Origin: Calcarisporiella thermophila CBS 279.70
Taxonomy: Eukaryota; Calcarisporiellomycota
Direction of reading: 5' to 3'
DNA: 64,000 bases
Assembly: GCF_041956535.1 (NCBI RefSeq)
Contig: NW_027192191.1
Coordinates: 817,443 to 881,442, forward strand
Part shown: positions 22,794 to 33,716 of the stretch, in pieces
How the letters are laid out: each line of letters opens with the position of its first letter
How positions within the stretch are numbered: position 1 is the first letter of the stretch
Notes under the pieces: model-generated
What the model was told of the DNA's origin: nothing
Seen by the model: the letters and a program-made list of their open reading frames with translations, nothing else
The model's database searches: none
Position numbers and translations under genes: made by a program

Positions 22794-25700
22794 TGGAAAG
22801 TACCGAGGATTCCATTAGCAAAATCGACTCTCTCGGTCTCGAAAAAGATTCCAACTTGACATCCAGCAACAGGCAAAACGGTTTAGACTCAGCGGACATG
22901 AATGACCAACCGGAATTTCAGATTAGAATGGTAGTAAAAGGGGAAATTGGTGGTATCCCTGTGCCCATCCTAATTGACGACGGATCAGCCAAATGCTACG
23001 TTTCGAAGTGTATTGCAGAGCTCCTTCGGACACATTTGACTACGTCATTATCAAAAGGCGTTATTTTGCTAACGGTACTCACGAAGCAGTAAAATTCAGA
23101 CTCTATTCGGCCCCGGTGACGATCGGTGACTACGAGGAGAATTTGAGCTTTGACGTGACTGAGTTAGCAGGGCCAGAAGTAGTACTTGGCAAAAATTGGT
23201 TGACATATCGCGATGTTAACGTGCACCACCCAACCAACGTTGCAACATTTAAGGTGAACGATAAAGAATATAAGTTCACACACATCGATGATGCTGGAGG
23301 AAAAGCACTGCCAGGCATCTCGACCATATCTGCAATGCAGGCAAAGTGGGTACTCAAGAGGGGAGAGCAGTTGTATGCTATGGTAGTAACCGATACAGGG
23401 GAACAAAAACAAGTTGATGCGCAGCCTCCGCCTCCTGAGATACAAAGTTTGTTGAATGAATTCAAGGATGTGTTTCCGGAATCATTGCCGGCTGGATTGC
23501 CTCCTCAAAGAGAGGTGGATCACCGGATTGAGCTCATCCCAGGCTCAGAACCGCCGGCTAGGGCTCCATACCGAATGAGCCAGCCTGAACTGCAAGAATT
23601 GAAGCGACAGATTGATGAATTGCTGGAAAAAGAATTCATCAAACCATCCACATCACCGTATGGTGCATCAGTGCTATTTGCGCCAAAACGTGATGGAACG
23701 TTACGACTTTGCACCGATTATCGAGCACTTAACAAGGCAACTATCAAGAACCGATACCCATTGCCGCGCATTGATGATTTGCTGGACCAACATCATGGGG
23801 CCAAGTATTTCACGCGCATGGACCTGAGGCAAGGTTATCATTAGATTCGTGTCGCTTCCGAGGACACACACAAGACAGCCTTCAGGACACGTTATGGATC
23901 ATACGAGTATTTGGTTCTTCCATTTGGATTGTGCAACGCTCCTGCAACGTTCATGAGATTAATGAATGAGACGTTTGCACCTTTTCTGGATGTGTTCTTG
24001 TATATTTGGACGACATCCTAATATACAGCAAGAATTACCAGGAACATTTAACACATACCCGAAAAATACTAGAGATCCTGCAAAAGAATAAGCTGTACGC
24101 TAAACTACAAAAGTGCGAATTTGCCAAAACGTCGGTGGAATTTTTGGGTCACGTCGTAACAGGAGAGGGGATTGTAACCGACAGTAAAAAGACCGATGCA
24201 ATCTCGGAATGGCCTACACCCAAGTCGATCACAGAGTTGCGTTCATTCTTGGGTCTTTGCAACTTCTACCTAAGATTTGTCAAAGGGTTCGCCAGTATTG
24301 CTGCACCACTGACCAGTGCACTCAGCAACACTACAGATCTTAAGTGGACCTTGGAATGTCAACAAGCTTTTGAGAAACTGAAGAAGGCATTAGTACAAGC
24401 ACCAGTTTTATCACCACCCAACTATGAAAAAGCTTTTGAGATCTATGCAGACGCGTCAGATTTCGCAGTTGGGGCAGTTTTATGTCAACAATATGAGTGA
24501 GAGAGAGTACCGCGACCTATTGCGTTCATGTCAAAGAAACTGACAAAGGCACAATCGCGCTATGCAACACACGACAAGGAATTATTGGCAATCAAAATTG
24601 CTTTGGAACGGTGGACGCATTATGTCGGAGGAAGGCAGTTAACAATCTACTCCGACAACGCAAGCCTGGACACAATATTATCACGCCCAAATTTAACAAA
24701 ACGTCAGACAAGGTGGACAGGGAAATGCAATCTTTTAGACCAACAATAAAATACATCAAGGGCAGATACAACGTAGTAGCTGATGCGTTATCAAGGAGAC
24801 CAGATCATGCAATTGCTGCAATTAGCACGGCACAAATCGATACTCAATTACTCAACAGGATCAGAGATGGCTATGACAATGATCAGAAGCTGAAACCATT
24901 GTACGAATTCCTGAGGAATCAATCAAAACCTCCAAAGGAATGGCGTTATATGGTATCTAAGCATGTCATAACCAATGGACTAGTATACCGGAAGGAAGAG
25001 AATGGAAATCGTCCAGTCATTCCAAATGACAACGAAATTCGTCTCCAACTTCTGCAGGAAGCCCATGATACACCAACCGCGGGACATCAAGGGGTTGAGC
25101 GTACATACGAGTTAATACGAAGGCATTACCATTGGAAGAAAATGCATCGAACGGTACAGAGATTTGTAAAGTCATGCACAGTTTGCCAGAGGAGTAAAAC
25201 CGACAACAAAGCACCAGCAGGCCTCTTATAACCCATACAGGTTCCAAATCAACCTTGGCAGTCAGTATCACTCGATTTAATCACTAATATGCTGAGGACA
25301 CCAAGAGGTTATGATGCAATTCTGGTATTCGTAGATCGACTTACTAAGATGACTCACCTGGTCCCCACATCAAAGACAGCTACAGCAGCAACCATAGCCA
25401 GGTTATATTTCGACCATGTGTTCAAGCTTCATGGATTGGCTGAAACGATTATCTCAGATCGCGATCCAAGATTCACAGCTAATTTCTGGAAAGAGTTACA
25501 TCGACTTTTGGGTACAAAATTGAATTTCAGCACCGCTTTTCACCCACAGTCAGATGGTCAAACTGAGCGTACTAATCAGACTATTGAAAAGATTCTGCGC
25601 ACTTATGTTCAACAACAATCACCAGAGGAATGAGATCTATGGCTAACACAAGTTGAGTTTGCAATTAACAATGCCACGCAAGCGTCGACAGGACATTCTC

Positions 25701-26377
25701 CGTTTATGTTAAACAATGGTAGACACCCTCAGTCACCACTGTCTACATTGAGAGGAGGGGAGGATGGAAACAATTCTAAAACTCCCGCAGCGAGTGAGAT
25801 GGTTACAAAGATACAACATTTAATCCGAGTTGCGACTGATAATATCAAGGAAGCCCAAGAATCACAAGCAAAATACGCGGATCGACACCGTCGTGAGTTG
25901 GAGTTCAACGTTGGCGATCGAGTCATGCTGTCAACTGTAAATCTGGATATCCTGGTCAACAATACAGAGTTACCGAGGAAACTAACTGATCCATTTTTTG
26001 GACCATATCGAGTCAAAGAAAAGATCTCGCCGGTTAATTATCGACTTGAACTACCAAAAAGTTTTAAGATTCACGATGTGTTTCACGTGTCGCTGTTGAA
26101 ATCATACACACCTAATCCAGAGGAATTTCAGGGATGAGAAGAGCTACCGCCACCACCTATTGAAACTTCTGAGGGATTAGAATATGAGATTGATCGCATT
26201 ACAAGAAAACGTGGTAGTGGGAAAAATACCGAATATTACGTTTTGTGGAAAGGTTATCCTATCGAAGAAACATCTTGGGTTACGTTGGAAGATATGACCA
26301 ACGCCGATGAAGCCATCAAAGAGTTCGAGAGACGGAATAAGTCTTCAAGGAGAGGTCGACCTTCGAAGAGGAGGTGA
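22793..26377 (+). pseudogene. Retrotransposon Pol (protease, RT, RNase H, integrase, chromodomain), heavily disrupted
   Basis: Starts at the ATG overlapping the gag stop. The protease region has [16 protein letters not shown], where the usual D-S/T-G triad reads DDG. RT motifs include [29 protein letters not shown] and [11 protein letters not shown]; the RNase H region has YADASDFAVGAVLCQQ. Integrase shows the HHCC zinc site (HDTPTAGHQGVERTYELI, then CTVCQRSK) and the core ISDRDPRFTANFWKELH with HPQSDGQTERTNQ. A C-terminal chromodomain follows (YEIDRITRKRGSGKN, then YYVLWKGYP). Frame changes fall near 23030-23090, 24000 and 24715. Stops lie at 23842, 24498, 25229, 25631 and 26135. The final TGA is at 26375-26377, just before the LTR. 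Confidence 0.9.
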
Positions 26378-26378
26378 A

Positions 26379-26611
26379 TGTCATGATGTTAATTTTACCC
26401 TCATGACGCTATTAAGGTCTAAGCCATAAATGGCCTAGGATCGTAATACCAATTTTATTAACTGTTATTTTGTATAACATTATTCGATAGTTTGATCTTT
26501 AAATAGTCTCTACTATTTGTTTTCTGGTCCTTACTTCTTTTTCTTTGTTCTTTTATTATATTTTATTATATTATTATAGAGGAGTCCAAAAGTAGAAATA
26601 CTTTTGTAACA
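26379..26611 (+). repeat. 3' LTR of the retroelement
   Basis: Begins TGTCATGATG directly after a purine-rich tract (GAAGAGGAGGTGAA) that can serve as polypurine primer. It contains a T-rich stretch and ends near TTTTGTAACA. The last 31 bases match the 5' remnant. The exact 3' end is uncertain by about four bases because the match continues through ACTT. Confidence 0.75.
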
Positions 26612-27307
26612 ACTTTTTGCAACTGAATCATGACACACGCTATGGAAATCATCCGAAATGAAAATATAGCTGACTGTATTAATAAAGATATTTTATTTTA
26701 ATTAAATATATAAATATATTCTAGATTATTGCTTAGAGTGTACTTTTGTGTCTAGTGTACCCTACTCCTGTTTGCTCCGAATTTGAGAATTTTAGTTTCA
26801 AGAAACAAGAAATTCTTTGTTGGCTAAAAATATCGACGAGGGCCTTCAAAGGGAATTAATATTATTTCTCTACTGTATATTTTACATCCGACTTCAACCC
26901 TGCCCTCTTATTATTTAATAATAATCGTCTTCATCATAGAGAGTGTACTATGAAATTCCCCTCAATTATATAAAATATATGATTGAGAAAGTACTGTCTA
27001 CTCCTTTATGTCAGTCAACTTTTGTGTTAAAAGCACCGACTATTGGAGAAATACCCTTTTGAGATATTTGTTTGCTCTTACTCCAAATATATGCTAAATA
27101 AATTTAAAGCAATCAAAATTTATTTTAGAGTGATATGATATTTATGAGTTATATATCTCTGAATTACAGAAATTGTTTTTTAGAGACTAAATTAGAGCTA
27201 CGTGAACAGCAGAATTAGAGTCATATTAAAGGGGCTTGCTTAATCCAAAATAAATATAGAGAGCAGAATGAAATATGCAGATATGATGCGAAGGGACCTC
27301 ACAAATA
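26612..27307. other. AT-rich spacer
   Basis: No gene, RNA or repeat is supported between the retroelement and the secreted protein gene. A 70-codon frame at 27268-27480 lies on the strand opposite the secreted protein gene and is a shadow of it. Confidence 0.5.
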
Positions 27308-27511
27308 TCAGCAGCTTGCATCGCATTCTTTATAATTTGTTATACATTGACTACAGGACGGATTGCTTGGATCGTAGTTATTATTACAATCGGAAACAAA
27401 GCAGTTATAAAATACGCTATCGCATTGTCCAGCACAGTCCAGAGCTCGGATCAGACGAAACTGGTAAAAGAAGAGTATAGCGATCAAAAGCGACTGCAAC
27501 AGAGGCTTCAT
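27308..27511 (-). CDS. Small secreted cysteine-rich protein, 8-Cys family, copy 2
   Basis: A 67-residue protein. The frame is open for 32 codons further upstream, but the second Met (27511) is preferred because it gives MKPLLQSLLIAILFFYQF, a compact signal peptide starting like copy 1. The mature part has eight cysteines at residues 26, 30, 37, 42, 53, 56, 63 and 67, spaced CX3C-X6-C-X4-C-X10-C-X2-C-X6-C-X3-C. This is copy 1 (14615) with two extra residues in the loop and one in the central pair. Shared residues include QCD after the second cysteine and Asn-Pro before the fifth. The chain ends directly at the eighth cysteine. It lies 12.5 kb from copy 1 on the opposite strand. Confidence 0.72.
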   Translation of the reverse strand: MKPLLQSLLIAILFFYQFRLIRALDCAGQCDSVFYNCFVSDCNNNYDPSNPSCSQCITNYKECDASC

Positions 27512-27947
27512 ATTTGACAATAATGTTGAAATGACTACTAACAGATAGCAAAAGAGCGCAAAAGAAATATCGATGGCCATTGAAGCAATTATCATATATA
27601 TATTCAATCAATAGGGAGATCCTTGTTTCTAATTCGCCTAAAACATTTGGGAATACGTGATTACGAAAATTTTCAGACATCGATTTCCTGGTTCAACTAC
27701 TTGAAATAGACCCTGGCTTAAAACCGTCTTCTGTACCTTTAATTATTTTCACAGATCATCTAGTTCCGTCAACCAGCCACAGCAACCGTTCCAGGGAAAT
27801 ATGTACTATGTTACCAGCAAAATTTACCTGAATACTGTGTATGTATATTTACTGTACATATTTTTGATAGTAAGAGTATTTAAAACGCTTGTAGAATATA
27901 TTTTAGAGGGAAATGATATAAAATTATTTACAAACAGTATAAAGATT
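27512..27947. other. Spacer between secreted protein gene and large minus-strand gene
   Basis: Contains the presumed promoter of the minus-strand secreted protein gene and the 3' flank of the large gene. TA-rich repeats near 27590-27604 could act as a TATA element. Nothing else is seen. Confidence 0.45.
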
Positions 27948-30900
27948 TTAAAACAATGCTTTCTCAACGGCTTCTCTCTTATGGGTTTTTGGAAGCGAAT
28001 CAACTCCTTTACGCACTAGTTCTTCTTCAATTTCGCCTCGTTTGCACGCGGGCGGAATATTATGGACAATATTAAAGATCAATATGTATAGCCGTTCGAT
28101 AGATTGCTCATCGAATATTGAGCGACATCCTAAACATACATTTCGAAATATAATTGATGTGAAAATGGGAGATGCTTCGGAATTCTCCACCCACGCGTTC
28201 CAAAGAATCTATTTAAAAAAAAGTATAAATGTGTTTAGAGGCTAGATAAAGTGAAATCTTCAGGAATAGAAATAAACCTCGAGAACCCTAGTTAATTGAT
28301 GCACAACTGTCCCTTCAGCTTTTTGAAGGGATGGTTCTAGCTTCCTTAGTATACAAAATGAACACAAAACCTTGATTGCGAAGCTGACAATTGCCAGGCG
28401 TATTCTCCCTAATAACCATAACCTCTGTTAATGACACTCCATTACCTTTTATAATAGAAACAAGCTACCTTCCAAGTCAATGTCTTCGAAGACTGAACTC
28501 ACGTTAGATGTCAAATCTACGACAGAGAGAATTCCTCTATTGATAAGTTCTCTTACTAAAATCACAAGTAATCTCCAATATTCGTTTGAAACCCGAGTAG
28601 TCAGTACGCGACAGAATGCAAGCGGAGCATAGGTGGAAAAAATAGGCCGGATATATGCAATGTGTTGTTCCTGCGCAAGATTCTAATTTATTCAAATTGA
28701 TAATCTGAATGAGTAGAGGTATGCGAAAGCATGGATGCTGAATTATATACCTGAACAAGGCGAAAACACCATCCTTCAGATATACTACATCCCTCGATGA
28801 ACGCAAATAGCTGCTGCAGCTGTCTCATTAACAGCTTGCTCCCCTTTGAATCAACCAAGGGTTCAGAAATTGGAGTGAGTCCCTCATCACTGCCACAAAA
28901 TTCTATCAATTGTGCCGGCACTCTGATTTGGGGGACTAGGAACCCAAACTTATTACTGCATTCATGGAGCAGTGGACATAATAACATTTGTGTACTCCAG
29001 TCTATGACAATGTCGTTTGATATGGTTCAGAAAATGTTATAGAGGATTAAAATCAGTAAAGACTTACCAAGATCATTCAATTTATCATAAAATCGTTCAA
29101 CTGCTAAGTACAATAAGCTGTCCGATATAGTATTGTATTCCGAATTTTTGATCCATCCCATTCCTATACTCATAGTCGCACTCAGAGCTTGCTCTACTAA
29201 ATCAAGTATTTTCAGGTCAATTGCATTCCGAGCTCGAAGATTGTACAACAAGGACAAATGATAGATAAGCTCTATGGATTGAACGTTAGATAGCCAGCAC
29301 TGGATTGATTCTTCAATAGGCGACTTTAATGTTGATTCAATAAAGATATTCAATATGTGGAGACAGGCGATCAAAGTAATTTCGCGACCGGGAACATCTA
29401 ACGTTGCAGGTCGAAGAAAGGGAAGGATGCAATATTCAAGCAGTTCGCGAATATCGAAAAGATTCTCAGAGAAGAGTTCACCAACACTTCCATCATCCAG
29501 ATTACAAGACGCTGTGTTATTCTAATATGAATTTTATAGTAAATCAAAAGAGAAATATACTATATTCTTTGTATGCACTTACCATTGCAATTGAGCACTG
29601 TTTCAATAGACTAATAAAATTAACTATTTCTACCTCCTCTTTCCAAACAGTATCCCCCTCATCCACGTCTTGGAGGATGCTTCGAATCACTTCTATCAAC
29701 AGAGAATGGCATGTTGTAGTTGGCCGTAGCCAGCACAGTCGACCCATTCGTCTCAAAACGGAAACAATAAATACGGCTTGCCCTTTATTGTGGATGGCAG
29801 ACTGGACGAGATGAAGTAGTACTTGAAAGGGAGATATTAATGATAGCTATGTGAAATAATATGAAATGTTAAAAATCATAATGGTGATTGTTTCTTCTCA
29901 TATTTGACAATAGAAATATACCTCGATAAGAGTATCTACAACCGAGTCTTGAGCCGGCTGTGTTATTTCTGTATATGGAATATCCTCTTTTTCCTCATTC
30001 TTCGATTCAGCTACGAATTGATTAGATGCAGTGATCAGAGTTCGATTAAAATCAAAAGGCCATATATCAAACGCTCCAAAAGTAGGCTCATCAATCTGTA
30101 GTGACCCTTGTCTAATATATAAAGAAAAGGAATAAAATGTTAATCAAGAGATAATTACTGAAAATTTGATTCCAAAACCTGTTATGAAAAGTCCAATCTC
30201 TAAAGCGATTTCTATCCTCTATCGATGGAATATTGCGGAAAATTTTTAATAATAATAGAGTGGCGTATTTCTGTTGATATGGAAGAAAAAAATAATGAAA
30301 AAAATATTAATTGATTAAAAAGGCAACATGGTGTAAGTGATGTCACTTACAAAACCTTCTTTATGTTCAGCTAATTCCAAGTTTGTTATCAGCTTTATCC
30401 TCCAAATGCTCTTATAATATTCACAATAAAGGCCTTCGGAAACTACCGATCTTGCAATTTGCTCCATAACTCTCTCCTCTTTGATTGATGTGCAATAAGA
30501 AGAACTAGTGAGGAGGATCTCGTCAAATGATATATTTATATACTATTCACAATATTCACATACCCGACGAATAGGTCAAAAAATTGTACCAGAACCTTCA
30601 GCAGCGTTGCGAAACCGACCTCCTCTCGAATTACACACTCGAATACCCACCGAAGCCATTTGCTCGGTGACCATGACTTATTTCTGCTCATGCAACCAGC
30701 TGATAACAATGACTTATGATGTTCTAAAGTCCATTGCAGAGAAAAGGGTAAATTTTCATATATCATTTGACATATGGTCATAAAGACGCGTTCTCGTTGG
30801 GTTATATCGGTATAATCGAAACTTTCTTCTTCATTCAGCTCAAAAAGACTGTAGAATAGAAACGCAATGAGTAAGTGAAGAATAAATAGAGCGTATTGCT

Positions 30901-31981
30901 AAATATCACGTACAGAGGTAAGCTCGCAAAGACATTATTGCTTTTAGAAACTCTTCTCATGGAAGTGTTGTGTGCATCTGTCTCAGAAAATAAGTCCTTT
31001 TTTCTCAAGCTTATAGACGAATCGATCTCGGTATCTAGTTTATGTTCTAATATTAAAGCATTACTATCTTTCAACCAGTTTATTAGCTGTTCAGAAGCAG
31101 TGTCTGTGAATATATAAAATAAGATAAATCAATAGTCTCAAATAATATAAAAAATAAGCTTATAACCTTTTTGATCGATAAGAACGCCTAGATTGGCACA
31201 AATATTCTTTAAATGTGGCCACTGATGCGGTTCATGTTCAAGAACACATGCGATGATCTTAAGGGAGATCTATAAGGATATGTAGGGTGATTCTTATATA
31301 AAATGCCTAGCAGATAGCATCTCTTACTCGTGGAGGAAGGGTATACAATATTTCAGCCTGTTGATTTTCGAGACCCAGCTTCGCAACAAGATAAAGATAT
31401 ATTCGAGTTTCCAAACAACGCTTTGAGCTGTTGGAATTGTAGAGCATGGAATTTTCGCCTGAATATTAACATTCATGTATGATGATTAACAAATGGATTG
31501 CCAATTGTTGTCGAAAATTTTACGAATAGATCTAGGTTACAAAGGATCGATACCTTCTTTTTTTCGCCATGCTAGAAAGAGCATAAGGTGTGCGAAATAT
31601 CTATTTGTATTGATGTAATCGTCTTCTGCCGTCATAGAACGAATAATCGGCTCCAAAATTGAATATGCGTAGGAACTGATATAAACATTACGTTATCGAA
31701 GAGAATAGAACAAGAGACTCAATTAGAACGCTATATAGCGTTTAAATAAAAATAGTATCTTTACCATGCATCTTCAATGTCGCTATTCTCCTCTATTTTT
31801 TGAAGGCAAATCTCGAACTCGTTCTAGATAATTAAGTTTCATTTGAATATTAATTCGCATGTGTCTCTGGTCCGAGGCCTATGTGAAGAGATGTACTTAC
31901 TCTAAATTTGAAACGCCTTGCCATGAAATGTGTATTGGAGAATATATCGCAGAGGGATGATAAATTTTCATTGATTAGCAT
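27948..31981 (-). CDS. Large all-helical protein of about 970 residues, family not identified
   Basis: Sixteen exons join with consistent phase from ATG at 31981 (MLINENLSSLCDIFSNTHFM) to TAA at 27948-27950 (ending EAVEKALF). The composition is leucine/isoleucine-rich with regularly spaced amphipathic helices and no signal peptide or membrane segment, suggesting a HEAT- or ARM-type scaffold. Distinct stretches are YAYSILEPIIRSMTAEDDYI, KSWSPSKWLRWVFECVIREE, DEPTFGAFDIWPFDFNRTLI, VLRRMGRLCWLRPTTTCHSL and VPAQLIEFCGSDEGLTPISE. I do not recognise the family. It could be a rapidly evolving subunit of a large nuclear complex (Mediator kinase-module or ribosome-assembly proteins came to mind), but no diagnostic motif supports that. 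Its start codon is only 63 bases from that of CHMP5 on the other strand. Confidence 0.75.
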
Positions 31982-32044
31982 TTTTTGAGCCACAATCCGG
32001 TCACTCTTGAGCTTTCACTAATAATCCCAATTACATAGAAAATC
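31982..32044. promoter_or_regulatory. Very short shared promoter between the large helical gene and CHMP5
   Basis: Only 63 bases separate the two divergent start codons. It contains a CAAT-like ATTG/CCAAT pair (TCCCAATTAC near 32028). The 5' leaders must be very short or overlap. Confidence 0.5.
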
Positions 32045-33057
32045 ATGAACAGATTATTTGGTACATCGAAACCAAAACAACCGAAGCCAACTCTCAATGA
32101 CGCTATTTTATCGGTACTATCTTCTCATTAAATTGCATCATCGTTAAAATAATCTGATAAATTGGTAAACTTTTTCAATTTAAGACCGATAGTAGAGTTG
32201 ATGCTATTGAGGTCAAGATTAAAAAGCTCGAAGCAGAGCTAGCAAAATACAGAGATCAGATGAATAAGATGCGCGAAGGTCCTGGAAAGGTATGACTATC
32301 CCATAGGATATACTAAAAGAACTTTCACGCAATTTATATGGCAAATCAAATGAACTCTTTTATGCATATTACAGAATGCTGTCAAATCCAGAGCTTTACG
32401 TGTACTGAAACAAAAGCGTCAATATGAAGGTCAACGTGATCAATTATTGCAGCAAGTGGCTAATATGGAGCAAACTCAATTTACTACTGAGAATTTGAAG
32501 AACGTTGCAGTGTCGTTTGATGCACTGCGAACAGCAAGCAAAGAGATGAAGAAGCAATATCGTGGGATCGATATCGACAAAATAGATGTAAAACTCTTCT
32601 TATTAGAGCTATTCTTTTGTTCTTTATTTTCATCCTCCATTTATTTTCTACTTAGTCGATTCAAGATGAGCTTGAAGATCTTATGGAAAAAGCCAACGAT
32701 GTTCAAGAAGCACTTGGGCGGTCATACGGTGTTCCGGAGGAAATAGACGAGGAAGAGTTGGATGCAGGTAGGTATTTTTTTTTCTTTTCTTCATAATTTT
32801 TAATTCATATGCGTTACGAATTGAAGAATTGGATGCTCTTGGGGACGAGTTAAATTTTGAAGAGGAAGAGATGCCTTCCTATTTACAAGAGCCTGAGATG
32901 CCAGAGGCGCCTAGTGGTGTGACAGCAGAGTCAGAAACGAAAGAGGTATATAGCGATAATCGCCGGGATTTTGTAATATTCTTGGTAAATAACTATGAAA
33001 TTCCTTACATAGGGTGTTAAAGTGGATGAATTCGGTCTACCAGTTGCTGCCGATTAA
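32045..33057 (+). CDS. VPS60: Charged multivesicular body protein 5 (CHMP5 / Vps60)
   Basis: ESCRT-III-related Snf7-family protein that binds LIP5/Vta1 and tunes Vps4 activity in multivesicular body formation. Six exons join in frame: 32045-32113, 32185-32289, 32375-32587, 32656-32767, 32827-32945 and 33013-33057, giving 220 residues. The N-terminus [20 protein letters not shown] is the hallmark of CHMP5. Helix 1 and 2 contain [20 protein letters not shown] and [20 protein letters not shown], and [20 protein letters not shown] matches the family core. The acidic C-terminal part includes [20 protein letters not shown], the region that contacts Vta1. The final residues [11 protein letters not shown] resemble homologues. 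Confidence 0.95.
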
Positions 33058-33716
33058 TTGCAATTGATCGCATGTGTATTTTTTTTTTTTTGGTATCTTT
33101 GATTTTCTCCTTTAGCCAATATACTCGCATCTCCTATTATCTACTATGGCAACATTGCTATAGTATTCTTGTAAATTTTAGTCAGTATTACACTCCATAC
33201 ATTTCACTCACAATTTATTAAATCAGGAACATAATACAAGCTAATGCTCTAATCAAGGAATAAGCTGGGAAATGTTTCCTTATGATAGTCGGTACGGTAA
33301 AATACAATAGTAGGGTGAGGCGATTCTCGCGTTTAATTTAAGAAATGCTGACGTAACGCGATTTCAACAAAAAAAAAAAAAAACGCGACTCGTATTTTAA
33401 ATGGGCTCCAAATGGCTTTTTAAAAATCTGGTTTAAAAACTATACTATATCTCTATTCTTAATTTGTAATTTCCCGTTAGTGATTATTGTCTTTTACCTT
33501 CTTGTCTATTATTCAATATTATCTCACTCGAAACTTCTCCCTTTTTTTGGGCATACATTTGTAACCGCTGCATTTTACACCAGTTTATACAATTCTTTAA
33601 CTTTGTCGTACGCTCTCCCATACTCGAATATTAAACATTTTAGGTAATTAGTTTTTTTAATTTTGTCGAGTAAGTTTATAAACTTTTACTCTCTTATCTT
33701 TATTAGTTTCTGGACA
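33058..33716. other. Intergenic spacer upstream of claspin
   Basis: AT-rich DNA with poly-T and poly-A runs (near 33080 and 33368). It contains an ACGCG motif at 33355-33360 and another at 33381-33385, resembling the MluI-type cell-cycle box of fungal replication genes (ACGCGT/ACGCGN); this would suit the claspin gene downstream. No gene seen. Confidence 0.4.

Larger units (their letters stand above)
21804..26611 (+). mobile_element. Decayed Ty3/gypsy LTR retrotransposon of the chromovirus type
   Basis: A gag-pol element with domain order gag, zinc knuckle, protease, reverse transcriptase, RNase H, integrase and C-terminal chromodomain, the chromovirus branch of Ty3/gypsy. The 3' LTR spans about 26379-26611. 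Only 31 bases of the 5' LTR remain (21804-21834 equals 26585-26615). A likely primer-binding site begins TGGTAGCGACG at 21834. Both gag and pol carry in-frame stops and frame changes, so the copy cannot express full proteins. It sits between the WD40 gene and a secreted protein gene and interrupts no recognised host gene. Confidence 0.93.
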
